Part shown: piece after piece, positions 22,799 through 31,095 of the stretch
How the letters are laid out: each line of letters begins with the position of its first letter
Numbering within the stretch: the first letter of the stretch is position 1
Assembly: GCA_031254915.1 (NCBI GenBank)
Contig: JAIRTL010000039.1
Location: 1 to 35,855, forward strand
Length of the DNA: 35,855 nt
Reading direction: 5' to 3'
Source: Planctomycetota bacterium
GTDB lineage: Bacteria > Planctomycetota > SZUA-567
The notes under the pieces: model-generated
Database searches by the model: none
Told to the model about the DNA's origin: nothing
What the model saw: only the letters and a program-made list of their open reading frames with translations
Program-made: the position numbers and the translations under genes

Positions 22799-23880
22799 CA
22801 GTTCTTCTCCAGCCGCTTCCGCCGCCTCTCCGCCGCACGGGCGATGCGGTTGAGGGAGCCGGACAGCCCCATCGCCTTCTTGACCTCCTTCATGGTCTCG
22901 GCGGCGACGCCGCGCATGCGCTCGGTGCCGTCCATGATCACCTGGTCGACGAATCCGGCGTCGGCCACATACGCCCGGTAGCGCTCGCGCATCGGTTCCA
23001 GGAAGTTGTTGATCGCCTTGGCGAGGGCGTCCTTGATTTCGACGTCGCCGATCTTGCCCTCGCGGTACCGTTTCTTGAAGTCCCCGACCTGCCGGACGTC
23101 CGGATTGAAGGCGTCGTGGTACTGGAACACCGGATTCCCCTCGACGGTGCCGGGGATGTCGGCGTGGACGCGCTTCGGATCCGTGTACATGCCCCTGATC
23201 TTCCTGTTCACCGTCGCCTCGTCGTCGGAAAGGTAGATCGTGTTCCCGAGCGACTTCGACATCTTTCCCTGGCCGTCCGTGCCCAGAAGCGTCGGCACTT
23301 CGCCGATCATGACGTCCGGGATGGGGAACACCTCGCCGTACAGCTGGTTGAAGCGGCGGGCGACCTCGCGCGTGACTTCGACATGGCTTTCGTTGTCCTT
23401 GCCGACAGGCACCAGATGCGCGCGGGGCAGGAGAATGTCGGCCGCCTGCAGAACAGGATAGCCGAGCAGGCCGAAAGGCATTTCCTCGTCCGAAAGGTTG
23501 GCGGCGCGGGCCATGTCCTTGATGGACGGCACCCTGGTGAGGCGGTTCACGGTGATGAGCATCTCGAGGACGAGGTTGAGCTCGTACGTTTCGCGCACGG
23601 CGGATTGCAGATAGATCGTCGTGATGTCGGGGTCGATCCCGGCGGCGAGGTAGTCGAGGACGAGCCCGCGCGCGTTTTCCGCGATCAGTTCGATCGCCTC
23701 GCGGCCGGGCTTGGTCGTCAGCATGTGGAGATCGGCGACGATGAGGGTGGTGTCGTATTCATGCTGGAGCCGGACGCGCGATTTCAGCGACCCGACGTAA
23801 TGTCCGAGGTGCAGGCGGCCGGTGGGACGGTCGCCGGTGAGAATGCGTTTTTTTGCTTGAGGTTTTCCGGATTCCCGCAT
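22798..23880 (-). CDS. trpS: Tryptophan-tRNA ligase
   Basis: This class I synthetase (360 residues) charges tRNA-Trp. It shows [18 protein letters not shown] with the HIGH-type GHYV motif, [13 protein letters not shown] for the Rossmann core, [21 protein letters not shown] and the [12 protein letters not shown] loop. The length is nearer to the longer forms of the family than to the 330-residue Bacillus type. The ATG at 23880 has AAAGG about seven bases upstream. It is the first gene of the trpS-glmS pair; the intergenic space to the divergent kinase gene is 180 bases. Confidence 0.96.
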   Translation of the reverse strand: MRESGKPQAKKRILTGDRPTGRLHLGHYVGSLKSRVRLQHEYDTTLIVADLHMLTTKPGREAIELIAENARGLVLDYLAAGIDPDITTIYLQSAVRETYELNLVLEMLITVNRLTRVPSIKDMARAANLSDEEMPFGLLGYPVLQAADILLPRAHLVPVGKDNESHVEVTREVARRFNQLYGEVFPIPDVMIGEVPTLLGTDGQGKMSKSLGNTIYLSDDEATVNRKIRGMYTDPKRVHADIPGTVEGNPVFQYHDAFNPDVRQVGDFKKRYREGKIGDVEIKDALAKAINNFLEPMRERYRAYVADAGFVDQVIMDGTERMRGVAAETMKEVKKAMGLSGSLNRIARAAERRRKRLEKN

Positions 23881-24060
23881 ACTTTTGCCTTTCGGTTCCT
23901 TGGCTTCCGTAAACGGCCGTCAATGGAAACCCGTCCGCGCGTCGAGGCGGACGGGGCTTCCCGGCTTCCGGAATGCCGCATGACAAATACTGTACGGTTT
24001 GCGCGCGGCGAACGCAAGAGCGGGACGGGCGCGCCGACTCCAGCCGCCAAGGGCGCGACC

Positions 24061-24960
24061 ATGAAAAAGCAGCCGGTGACGATCAGCGTTGGGGAGGTGT
24101 TGTGGGACATGCTGCCGGACGGCAAGGCGCTCGGCGGGTCGCCCACCAACGTCGCCTGGCATATGGCGCAGCTCGGCGCCGAGGCGCATGTCGTCACGGC
24201 GGTCGGCAAGGACCCGCTCGGCGACGAGATTCTCCGCATCCTCGGCGCGATGCCGCTTCACATCGACACCATTTCGGTCATCGGGGGAAGGCCGACAAGC
24301 ACCGTCGACGCCGTCCTCGACGGGAACGGCAATGCCACGTACGTGTTCCACGAGGACGAGGCGTGGGACTTCCTCCCCGCCACGCCGGAGGCGCTGGCGC
24401 TGGCGGCGCGCGCCAAGGGCGTCAACTTCGGCAGTCTGTCGCAGCGCAGCCCGCGCGCCCAGGAAGCGACATTCAGTATTCTCGACGCCACGCCGGCCGA
24501 ATGCATCAGGGTGTTCGACATCAACCTCCGCCCGCCCTTCGTCGAGGAGCGGCTCCTCGTCGGCGGCATGCGGCGCGCCGTCGTCCTCAAGATGAACGAC
24601 GACGAGTTGCCGATGGTGGCGAAGGTGTTCGGCTGGGACGTCGACCCGGAGGCGGCGATCGCGAAGCTGTTCGAAAAATTCCCGAACCTGAAGCATATCG
24701 TGGTCACGCGCGGTCCGCGCGGCGCGTGGTGGCACAACAAGCGCCGCTTCATTGAAAAGACCCCGGACGACGACATCAAGAAGGTCGACACCATCGGCGC
24801 CGGCGACTCGTTCACGGCCTCGATCCTCATGGGTCTTCTCAAGGGCTGGGACGAGGATGCGATCATGGACAACGCGCTCGAGATCGCCAATTTCGTCTGC
24901 ACGCAGCGCGGCGGAACGCCGGAACTCCCGGACGCCCTCAAAGCGCCGTTCCTGGCATAA
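24061..24960 (+). CDS. PfkB-family fructokinase-like carbohydrate kinase
   Basis: The 299-residue protein matches fructokinase-like PfkB kinases: VGEVLWDMLPDGKALGGSPTN at the N-terminus (substrate-binding GGSPTNVAWHMAQLG), DAVLDGNGNATYVFHEDEAWD, DINLRPPF, and the catalytic DTIGAGDSFTASILMGLL. This wording (GEVLWD-P-G---GGAP/SPTN) is typical of bacterial fructokinases, though the substrate is an inference. The ATG at 24061 follows AAGGGCGACC. It is divergent from trpS and convergent with the uracil-DNA glycosylase gene, with only 7 bases between the stop codons. Confidence 0.9.
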   Translation: MKKQPVTISVGEVLWDMLPDGKALGGSPTNVAWHMAQLGAEAHVVTAVGKDPLGDEILRILGAMPLHIDTISVIGGRPTSTVDAVLDGNGNATYVFHEDEAWDFLPATPEALALAARAKGVNFGSLSQRSPRAQEATFSILDATPAECIRVFDINLRPPFVEERLLVGGMRRAVVLKMNDDELPMVAKVFGWDVDPEAAIAKLFEKFPNLKHIVVTRGPRGAWWHNKRRFIEKTPDDDIKKVDTIGAGDSFTASILMGLLKGWDEDAIMDNALEIANFVCTQRGGTPELPDALKAPFLA

Positions 24961-24967
24961 CCGCGCC

Positions 24968-25930
24968 CTATTTGCCGTCGCCGCCGACCAGGCGCATGAC
25001 ATCCTGGATATCATGCCAGGTCGCGCGGTCGGCATCGGTGCGGTCGTCGTCGTGCGCGCGCTGGCGCAGCAGATACGACGGATGGTAAATCACTCTCAGT
25101 GGAATTCCCGCGTATTCATGCCAGCGGCCGCGTAGCCCGCCCGTTTTCGGCTGCAGCCCGAGAAGGGCGCAGCCGGCGACGCCGCCAACAGCCACCAACG
25201 CCTTGGGTTTGATCACCTCGATCTGCCGGTCGAGATAGGGGCGGCAGGCCGCCAGTTCGTCCTCGCGGGGATCGCGGTTTCCCGGTGGCCGGCATTTGAC
25301 GACGTTGGTTATGTACACGCCGCGCCGCTCCACCCGCATTCCCTTTTCGATAATGTCGGTGAGCAGCCTGCCCGACCGGCCGACGAACGGACGTCCCTGC
25401 TCGTCCTCGTCCCGTCCCGGACCTTCGCCCACGAACATGACCGCGGCGGCAAGGTCGCCCTCGCCCCACGCCACGGTCCGGCGTTTTTCGCACAGACGGC
25501 ATTTATCGCAGATTTGCGCCGAGGCCGCGAGGTCTGCCAGAGCCAGCCGGCGCTCCGGCCTGTCGAACGGTTCGACAAAGGGGACGAGACTGAAACCGGT
25601 CCAAACCGGCGGGCGCACCGATCGCTTGTCAACCGTCGGCGAAGCCGGCTTGGCGGATGGCGTCGGCGCGATGGCCGCGGTTTGCGGGCGCGCATGAGCG
25701 GCTCGCGGCTCCAACGCGGTGGGTGACGCCGGACGCGCCAGTTTTCCATGCACCGGACCGGGTCGGCTTTCGGAGCGGTTCGCCGACACCGCCGCGACCT
25801 CCCTGACGAGCCGATCCTTCTCCTCCCGCGTCAGGGCGAGAAATTCGACGCCCGACCCTGTATCGAGTTCGAGCCGTGTCTTCAGCCTAGCCAAAAGAGC
25901 GAGTCTGTCGTCCCGCGTGAGATCCGGCAA
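24968..25930 (-). CDS. Family 4 uracil-DNA glycosylase (Fe-S, UDGa type)
   Basis: The 320-residue enzyme removes uracil from DNA. The C-terminal 200 residues carry the family-4 motifs: [20 protein letters not shown] (motif 1), [13 protein letters not shown], and HPSYLLR (motif 3). Four cysteines for the 4Fe-4S cluster are present: CDKC in the N-terminal part of the domain and the pair C-x15-C in [17 protein letters not shown]. Residues 50-150 are a Pro/Ala-rich, probably flexible linker, longer than in most homologues. I choose the TTG at 25930, directly after AGAGGAAGAATA; the ATG at 26020 would add residues unlike the family and coded by AT-rich DNA. Confidence 0.92.
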   Translation of the reverse strand: MPDLTRDDRLALLARLKTRLELDTGSGVEFLALTREEKDRLVREVAAVSANRSESRPGPVHGKLARPASPTALEPRAAHARPQTAAIAPTPSAKPASPTVDKRSVRPPVWTGFSLVPFVEPFDRPERRLALADLAASAQICDKCRLCEKRRTVAWGEGDLAAAVMFVGEGPGRDEDEQGRPFVGRSGRLLTDIIEKGMRVERRGVYITNVVKCRPPGNRDPREDELAACRPYLDRQIEVIKPKALVAVGGVAGCALLGLQPKTGGLRGRWHEYAGIPLRVIYHPSYLLRQRAHDDDRTDADRATWHDIQDVMRLVGGDGK

Positions 25931-26080
25931 TATTCTTCCTCTATAACTATCCGATTTATAAGTATGTTGAATGAAAATATGGACGACATTGCCTCCGAGG
26001 CGCGTCCATCCCCTCCACATCCGTGAATTGTATCCATAACCGCTTTCGCCTCAACCGGATTCGTATTTCATATTTATTTT

Positions 26081-26109
26081 TTGTTGCATCGCTCCGATAA
26101 CACTATAGA
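26081..26109 (+). promoter_or_regulatory. Sigma-70-like promoter of the DUF3108 gene
   Basis: TTGTTG (26081-26086), a 17-bp spacer and TATAGA (26104-26109) lie about 80 bases before the start codon, in an AT-rich stretch. The other side of this region must also carry the promoter of the divergent glycosylase gene. Confidence 0.45.
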
Positions 26110-26188
26110 ATTGAGATCCATGGTGTGGGGATGCCTGACGAGTTTCCCGGGGAACAAACTTTGGCTGCTGAGACGTTCGGATGACTAA

Positions 26189-27178
26189 ATGAAATTGACA
26201 GCGAGATGCGCCATTGTCGCGACCCTGGCGATCGTATGCGTTTGCGGCGCGGCGCCCGAAATCCATGGCCTTGATTTTTCCTGGTTGACCAATCGGTTCC
26301 GCAATCTTCCGGACAACGCGAAAGCGGAAATCCATGAAGAGGAACGCATCTCCGAAGTCCTTCATCAGGACGCGAACTATCGGCAACTGTTCCAATCGGT
26401 TTCCAACCCCGACATCCCCCTCAGCAGATTCGTTCAGCCCGGCGAGGACCTCCAGTATCAGGCGAAATGGCGCGGTCTGCCGGCGGGCACGGTCCGCATC
26501 GCGGCGAAGCGCATGGGTGCGGTGCGCGGGCGTCCGGTGTTCGTCTTTGAAGTATCGGCCGAATCGAACGATTTCATGAATGCGTTTTATCCGGTCAACA
26601 CCAGCGCCAACAGCTACGTCGACGCCGCCACCGGCCGCAGCTACCTTATCCGCCGCCGCGTCTCGGAGCGAAACCGCTCCTACAAGGACAGGCTCGAGTT
26701 CAAGTACGATTACCGCATGCCCAACGGCCTCCCCGACCCTGTCTGCCGCTATTCGGTGGTTCTCGCCGACGGCGAGGAAGTCGGCGGCGGGCACCGCCCG
26801 ATTCCCGGCAACATGCAGGACATGGTTTCGGTGATTTATTACATGCGCGGCCTGCGGCTGGAAAAACTCGGCGATTCCTGCACCATTCTCGTCGGCGGCC
26901 GCAGCAACCCCGGACTCGTCACCCTCAACGTCGTCGGCGAGGAAACGGTCGTTACCGGCGTCGGCAAATTCGACTGCCTGATCGTCGAACCTGCCGGCGA
27001 CGGCACCACCATCAGCGCCTCTCTGATCGCGTCGCGCGGTTCCGAGAGATTGTGGCTGGAAAAGCACTCCCGCATTCCAGTGATGTTCTCGGCCGAACTC
27101 CCCAAACCGCTCGGCCAGGTGGTCGCCACCATCAACATCGCGGAAAATTGCGAACTGGCCCGGTATTCGGTTCGATAG
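26189..27178 (+). CDS. Exported DUF3108-domain protein
   Basis: The 329-residue product starts with a signal peptide (basic MKLTARC, hydrophobic AIVATLAIVCVCGAA). The rest resembles DUF3108 proteins: a GEDLQYQAKWRGLPAGTVRI opening, the SNDFMNAFYPVNTSANSYVD segment, YDYRMP and the DMVSVIYYMRGLRLE helix, ending in a beta-rich half with LWLEKHSRIPVMF. DUF3108 proteins are periplasmic beta-proteins with unclear function. No neighbour explains its role. A terminator and a half copy of the ERIC-like repeat follow, before a convergent gene. The ribosome binding site is weak (CGGATGACTAA). Confidence 0.85.
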   Translation: MKLTARCAIVATLAIVCVCGAAPEIHGLDFSWLTNRFRNLPDNAKAEIHEEERISEVLHQDANYRQLFQSVSNPDIPLSRFVQPGEDLQYQAKWRGLPAGTVRIAAKRMGAVRGRPVFVFEVSAESNDFMNAFYPVNTSANSYVDAATGRSYLIRRRVSERNRSYKDRLEFKYDYRMPNGLPDPVCRYSVVLADGEEVGGGHRPIPGNMQDMVSVIYYMRGLRLEKLGDSCTILVGGRSNPGLVTLNVVGEETVVTGVGKFDCLIVEPAGDGTTISASLIASRGSERLWLEKHSRIPVMFSAELPKPLGQVVATINIAENCELARYSVR

Positions 27179-27209
27179 CGACGCCTTTATCCGCCGAATC
27201 GAGCCAAAA

Positions 27210-27239
27210 AGCGGCCTGACAGGCCGCTTCGCCTTTTTT
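27210..27239 (+). terminator. Rho-independent terminator of the DUF3108 gene
   Basis: AGCGGCCTG pairs with CAGGCCGCT in a perfect stem, preceded by A's and followed by TCGCCTTTTTT. It lies about 30 bases after the stop codon. Confidence 0.85.
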
Positions 27240-27296
27240 CAATACCGTTCACGGTCCGGGGTCGTGATTCCCTCGACTGTGCGCGGCCATGAAAAG
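27240..27296 (-). repeat. Half copy of the ERIC-like repeat (copy H)
   Basis: AATACCGTTCACGGTCCGGGG to CGACTGTGCGCGGCCATGAAA matches one half of copies A, B and F. The other half is missing; the coding sequence of the next gene ends directly after it. Confidence 0.65.
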
Positions 27297-27300
27297 GATA

Positions 27301-28386
27301 TCAACCAGCATCGGCGTTTCCCCCGGAATCATCCGTCCCCTCTTCGGACGGGGGCGGGTTTTCCGCCGCGAGGCGGGTCAGCCAGGTCATCGCTGTTTTC
27401 AGGCCGACGTCCATATCCGAAAACATCGCCATGACGAGAAAACGTCGCGACTCCCCGGCCAGTTCAAGCGCTCCGGCGAATACATCGACCTCGATGCCAA
27501 AATGCCCTTCCGGGCGCATGCCGATGCCGGGCACAAGCACGGTCGGCGCGTAGGCGATGATCATTTCTCCCGTGTTCTGCGCGATGTCCGGTTCGCTTTC
27601 TCCTTCGACCGAGTAGCCGATCGCGGCGGCGAAACCGTCGAACACGCGAAGGTCGCGGCGCATCGCTTCCGGCTCCGCGTATGCGAGCCTGACCGCCTCC
27701 AGGCCCGGGCCGTCAACGGGCAATTTCGCATAATCCGGCGCCGCCGCGAGCATCAGGTCGCCGCCGGGACCGGTCATGAGCAGCACCGTGAGGAAGCCGT
27801 CCCCGGGATGCGCGGTCCGGAGCGAGAACCCGGCCGGAACGGGAATGCGCGCCGCCAACCCGGCGAAATCCGGGACCGCTTCGACGATGAACGGCGTCGA
27901 TTCGTCCACCAGATCCGACGTGAACGAGTCGCGTCCGGACGGTTTCCCGGGAACGCCGTCGATCTCGGGCAGATCCTCGAGCGCCGCCGTTCCGGCGATT
28001 TGCGCGAGCGCGTCCTCCCACCCCGGAGAGCGGTCGCCGGCAATCGATTGGTACAGGAGACCCTTGGCGTCGCGCCGGTCCTCGGAAAAACGGGAAAAGA
28101 CCGTGTACAGGCCGACAACCATGACGACGGAAACGAGAAACACCCCTATCCTGAACCACCATTTCGGCACAAAGGCGAAAATGACGATCAGCGGCACGGC
28201 GACGAAAAGCATCCGATAGGGCATGATGCTGAACATCGCGTACACCGCGATGATGATGATGAACAGGAGAAACCGCAGCCCCGGGTCAGCCTTGTTCTTG
28301 ACCCGGCGGAACGATCCGGCGGCGGCGGCGAAGGCGACGGCCCACCACAGGGGCAGGCCGATTGCGGGCAGAAAATTCTCGGACAC
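27301..28386 (-). CDS. Membrane protein of unknown function
   Basis: I do not recognise this 361-residue protein. Its first 105 residues hold about four hydrophobic segments (LPLWWAVAFAAAAGSF, FLLFIIIIAVYAMFSI, FVAVPLIVIFAFV, IGVFLVSVVMVVGLYTVF). The remaining 250 residues form a soluble domain, with FIVEAVPDFAGLAARIPVPA and LLMTGPGGDLMLAAAPDYA, and an acidic, low-complexity end (EEGTDDSGGNADAG). Membrane topology suggests the soluble part lies on one side after an even number of spans, i.e. probably cytoplasmic. It starts 22 bases after the proS stop codon, so it is likely read as the last gene of that transcript. Confidence 0.8.
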   Translation of the reverse strand: MSENFLPAIGLPLWWAVAFAAAAGSFRRVKNKADPGLRFLLFIIIIAVYAMFSIMPYRMLFVAVPLIVIFAFVPKWWFRIGVFLVSVVMVVGLYTVFSRFSEDRRDAKGLLYQSIAGDRSPGWEDALAQIAGTAALEDLPEIDGVPGKPSGRDSFTSDLVDESTPFIVEAVPDFAGLAARIPVPAGFSLRTAHPGDGFLTVLLMTGPGGDLMLAAAPDYAKLPVDGPGLEAVRLAYAEPEAMRRDLRVFDGFAAAIGYSVEGESEPDIAQNTGEMIIAYAPTVLVPGIGMRPEGHFGIEVDVFAGALELAGESRRFLVMAMFSDMDVGLKTAMTWLTRLAAENPPPSEEGTDDSGGNADAG

Positions 28387-28408
28387 GTCGTTCCTTTCCG
28401 GCGCCGGA

Positions 28409-29938
28409 TCAATACGCCTTGGCGAACGGCACCCGGCCCTCCGAGGGCTTGCCGCAAACGATGCACCGCCCGGAACCCGACTTTTCGCGGTCGAAGGGGA
28501 TGCAGCGGATGGTGACGGACAGTTCGCCGGTGATCCGCTCCTCGCACTTCTCGTCGCCGCACCAGTGACTCATGGCGAAGCCGCCGTGGATTTCCGGCTT
28601 TTCCCCGTTCCTCGGCGTGAAGAAGGCGCGGAACGAATCGAGATCGTCGATTTCGCGCGTGTTCCCGTCGCGATAGGCGATGGCGCGCGCCAGCAGCCCG
28701 TCCTGCATCTCCTTGAGGACGGCCGGGAGCGAGGCGATGAATTCGTCGCGCGGCTGGCCGTACTTTTCCTTCGGGCCCCTATCGCGGCGGGCGACGAAGA
28801 CGGCGTTCTTCCCGATGTCGCGCGGGCCGACCTCGATGCGGACGGGAATGCCTTTCTTGACCCATTCCCAGCCCTTTTCGCCCGCGTTCATGTCGCGCTT
28901 GTCGACGATCACCTCCACGTCGCCGCCCCAGATCGTGCGCCGGCCGCGCAGATCGCGGGCGATTCCCTCGGCGTAGGCGATGGAGGCTTCGCGCTCCTCC
29001 TCCTTCCGGAAGATGGGCAGAATGACGACATGCGCCGGCGACAGGCGCGGCGGCATGACCATGCCGTCGTCGTCGCCATGGGTCATGACGGCGCCGCCGA
29101 TCATGCGGGTCGAGAACCCCCACGAGGTGGTCCAGGCGTATTCCTCGCGCCCTTCGCGCGACTGGTACATGATCCCCGACGCTTTGGCGAAATTCTGGCC
29201 GAGGAAGTGGCTGGTCCCGGATTGCAGCGCCTTTCCGTCCTGCATCATCGCCTCGATGCAGAGCGTCTCCACCGCGCCGGGGAAGCGCTGGTTCGGGGTC
29301 TTGACGCCGGTGAAAACCGGAATCGCGAGGTAGTTCTCGGCGAATTCGCGGTAGACCTCGAGTATGCGGCGCGTTTCCTCCCGGGCCTCGGCTTCCGTCT
29401 CGTGGGCGGTATGCCCCTCCTGCCAGAGAAACTCGGCGGTGCGCAGGAACAGCCTGGTGCGTATCTCCCAGCGCACGACGTTCGCCCACTGGTTGATGAG
29501 GATCGGCAGGTCGCGGTACGATTGCACCCATTTCGCGTACAGGGCGCCGATGATCGTCTCCGACGTCGGCCTGACGATCAAGGGTTCCTCGAGTTCGCCC
29601 GCCGGCACCAAGCCGCCGTCGGGGCCCGTCTCGAGGCGGTGGTGGGTGACGACGGCGCATTCCTTGGCGAAGCCCTCGACGTGCTCCGCCTCCTTTTCAA
29701 GAAAGCTCTTGGGGATGAAAATGGGAAAATAGGCGTTCACGTGGCCGGTGGCCTTGAACATCTTGTCCAAGTCGCGCTGGATGTTCTCCCAGAACGAATA
29801 GCCCCAGGGTTTGATGACCATGCAGCCGCGCACGGGGCTGACTTCGGCCATGTCGGCGGCGCGGATAACCTGCTGATACCATTCCGCGTAGTCTTCGGCG
29901 CGGGTGGGGGCGATGGCGGTGGTCGGTGCTTTTGCCAC
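28409..29938 (-). CDS. proS: Proline-tRNA ligase, short (archaeal/eukaryotic-like) type
   Basis: This class II synthetase (509 residues) charges tRNA-Pro. It belongs to the type without the central editing (INS) domain but with a C-terminal zinc-binding extension: GCMVIKPWGYSFWENIQ and FPIFIPKSFL at the front, EEPLIVRPTSETII (motif 2 region), FLWQEGHTAH, SWGFSTRMIGGAVMTHGDD (motif 3), HVVILPIF in the anticodon domain and, near the end, CGDEKC followed by CIVCG, finishing in the characteristic Tyr of this type. This form is found in archaea, eukaryotes and a scattered subset of bacteria. It follows the Dabb gene after 182 bases that hold only a weak trace of the ERIC-like repeat. Confidence 0.96.
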   Translation of the reverse strand: MAKAPTTAIAPTRAEDYAEWYQQVIRAADMAEVSPVRGCMVIKPWGYSFWENIQRDLDKMFKATGHVNAYFPIFIPKSFLEKEAEHVEGFAKECAVVTHHRLETGPDGGLVPAGELEEPLIVRPTSETIIGALYAKWVQSYRDLPILINQWANVVRWEIRTRLFLRTAEFLWQEGHTAHETEAEAREETRRILEVYREFAENYLAIPVFTGVKTPNQRFPGAVETLCIEAMMQDGKALQSGTSHFLGQNFAKASGIMYQSREGREEYAWTTSWGFSTRMIGGAVMTHGDDDGMVMPPRLSPAHVVILPIFRKEEEREASIAYAEGIARDLRGRRTIWGGDVEVIVDKRDMNAGEKGWEWVKKGIPVRIEVGPRDIGKNAVFVARRDRGPKEKYGQPRDEFIASLPAVLKEMQDGLLARAIAYRDGNTREIDDLDSFRAFFTPRNGEKPEIHGGFAMSHWCGDEKCEERITGELSVTIRCIPFDREKSGSGRCIVCGKPSEGRVPFAKAY

Positions 29939-30120
29939 TGGCGTTCTCCTCTATTTTTCAATGAAACGCGGTCGAATCCCGCGGCGGTGGCTCTCCGGAC
30001 CAGGCATGACGGCGAAGGCTCCCGGAAAACCGCCGCGGAAGGGAGCGGACCCTCTTCCCATTTTCACAAAATCATGCGTATGCCGCATAATGGCGGCAAA
30101 TGAGTTCCCGGGCGGCGCGT

Positions 30121-30438
30121 TCAGTCGCGCGGCGATTCGATTTCGACATAATCGACGCAGCGCCGGCCGCTGACGCAGCTGTTGATGAACTCGAGCACCC
30201 GGCGATGCTCGGGGTGGCCGCGATAGGCGGCGAGCGCCTCCTCCGACGCGAAGGCGCTGTCGAGCATAAGGTCGGCGTTGCTGGACGGCAGGGGATCGAT
30301 GACCACACGCACGTTTTCGACGCCCTCGACGCAGTATCGCATTTCCTCCAGTCCGGTCTTGATCTTCACCGCGTTCTCGCGCTTCTGCTCGGGCGTGAGC
30401 GATTCATCAAAGTTCCACATCACCATATGCCTGATCAT
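30121..30438 (-). CDS. Dabb (stress-responsive alpha/beta-barrel) domain protein
   Basis: The 105-residue protein matches the small dimeric Dabb fold: IRHMVMWNFDESLTPEQK at the N-terminus, a helix with AVKIKTGLEEM, the strand SSNADLMLDSAFASEEALAAY and the final helix HPEHRRVLEFINSCV. The function of family members varies from cyclases to unknown. A strong ribosome binding site (GAAGGGG) precedes the ATG at 30438. It starts 13 bases after rdgB and is probably the last gene of the AsmA-like/exported/rdgB/Dabb operon. Confidence 0.88.
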   Translation of the reverse strand: MIRHMVMWNFDESLTPEQKRENAVKIKTGLEEMRYCVEGVENVRVVIDPLPSSNADLMLDSAFASEEALAAYRGHPEHRRVLEFINSCVSGRRCVDYVEIESPRD

Positions 30439-30451
30439 GACGAAATCCCCT

Positions 30452-31084
30452 TCACATAAGGCGAAAGGTATATGACTTGCGACTTCTGACTTTCCCCGCC
30501 CATTCCACAAACTCCCGCATCGCCCGTCCGCGGTGGCTGACCCTGTTTTTGTCGGCTTCGCCGGCCTCGGCGAAAGTGAGGCCGAGATCGTCCGAGAGAA
30601 ACAGCGGATCGTAGCCGAAGCCGTTCCCGCCGCGCGGGGAATCGAGCATCCTGCCGCGCGTCTCGCCGACAAACGTCTTCTCCACGCCGCCGGGAAGCAT
30701 CACGGTCACGGCCGAGACGAAGCGCGCGCCGCGCCGTTCCGGAGGCAGGCCGGCGAGCTTCTCGAGAAGCAGCAGGTTGTTCCCGGCATCGTCCGCGTCG
30801 GGCCCGGCGAAGCGGGCGGAATGCACCCCGGGCGCGCCGTCGAGCGCGTCCACCTCCAACCCGGAATCGTCGGCGAGGGCGGGCAGGCCGGAAAGTTCCA
30901 GCGCGTAGGCCGCCTTTATGCGGGCGTTTCCGGCGAAGGTCGATCCCGTTTCCTCCGGGGGTTCGGCTCCGGGGAAATCGGCGAGCGAGCGGACTCCGAT
31001 CGCGAGCGGTTCGAGAAGTTGCCGCAGTTCGCGGGTTTTTTTCGCATTGTGACTGGCAAGGATCACGACGTTCAGCATTTCCAT
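30452..31084 (-). CDS. rdgB: XTP/dITP diphosphatase (RdgB/HAM1 family)
   Basis: The enzyme hydrolyses non-canonical purine triphosphates (dITP, XTP) to monophosphates and protects DNA. The 210-residue product shows ASHNAKKTREL at the N-terminus, TGSTFAGNARIKAAYAL, ALADDSGLEVDALDGAPGVHSA (metal and substrate residues), and the C-terminal GFGYDPLF and SHRGRAM motifs. Two start codons (31084 and 31078) are possible; GGAAAG precedes both. It begins 11 bases after the exported-protein gene. Confidence 0.94.
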   Translation of the reverse strand: MEMLNVVILASHNAKKTRELRQLLEPLAIGVRSLADFPGAEPPEETGSTFAGNARIKAAYALELSGLPALADDSGLEVDALDGAPGVHSARFAGPDADDAGNNLLLLEKLAGLPPERRGARFVSAVTVMLPGGVEKTFVGETRGRMLDSPRGGNGFGYDPLFLSDDLGLTFAEAGEADKNRVSHRGRAMREFVEWAGKVRSRKSYTFRLM

Positions 31085-31095
31085 TCGCTTTCCGT

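Noticed and set aside
21023-22981. 652-codon plus-strand frame opposite glmS
   Set aside because: Antisense shadow of glmS and the end of trpS, with the typical His/Arg/Asp-rich composition.
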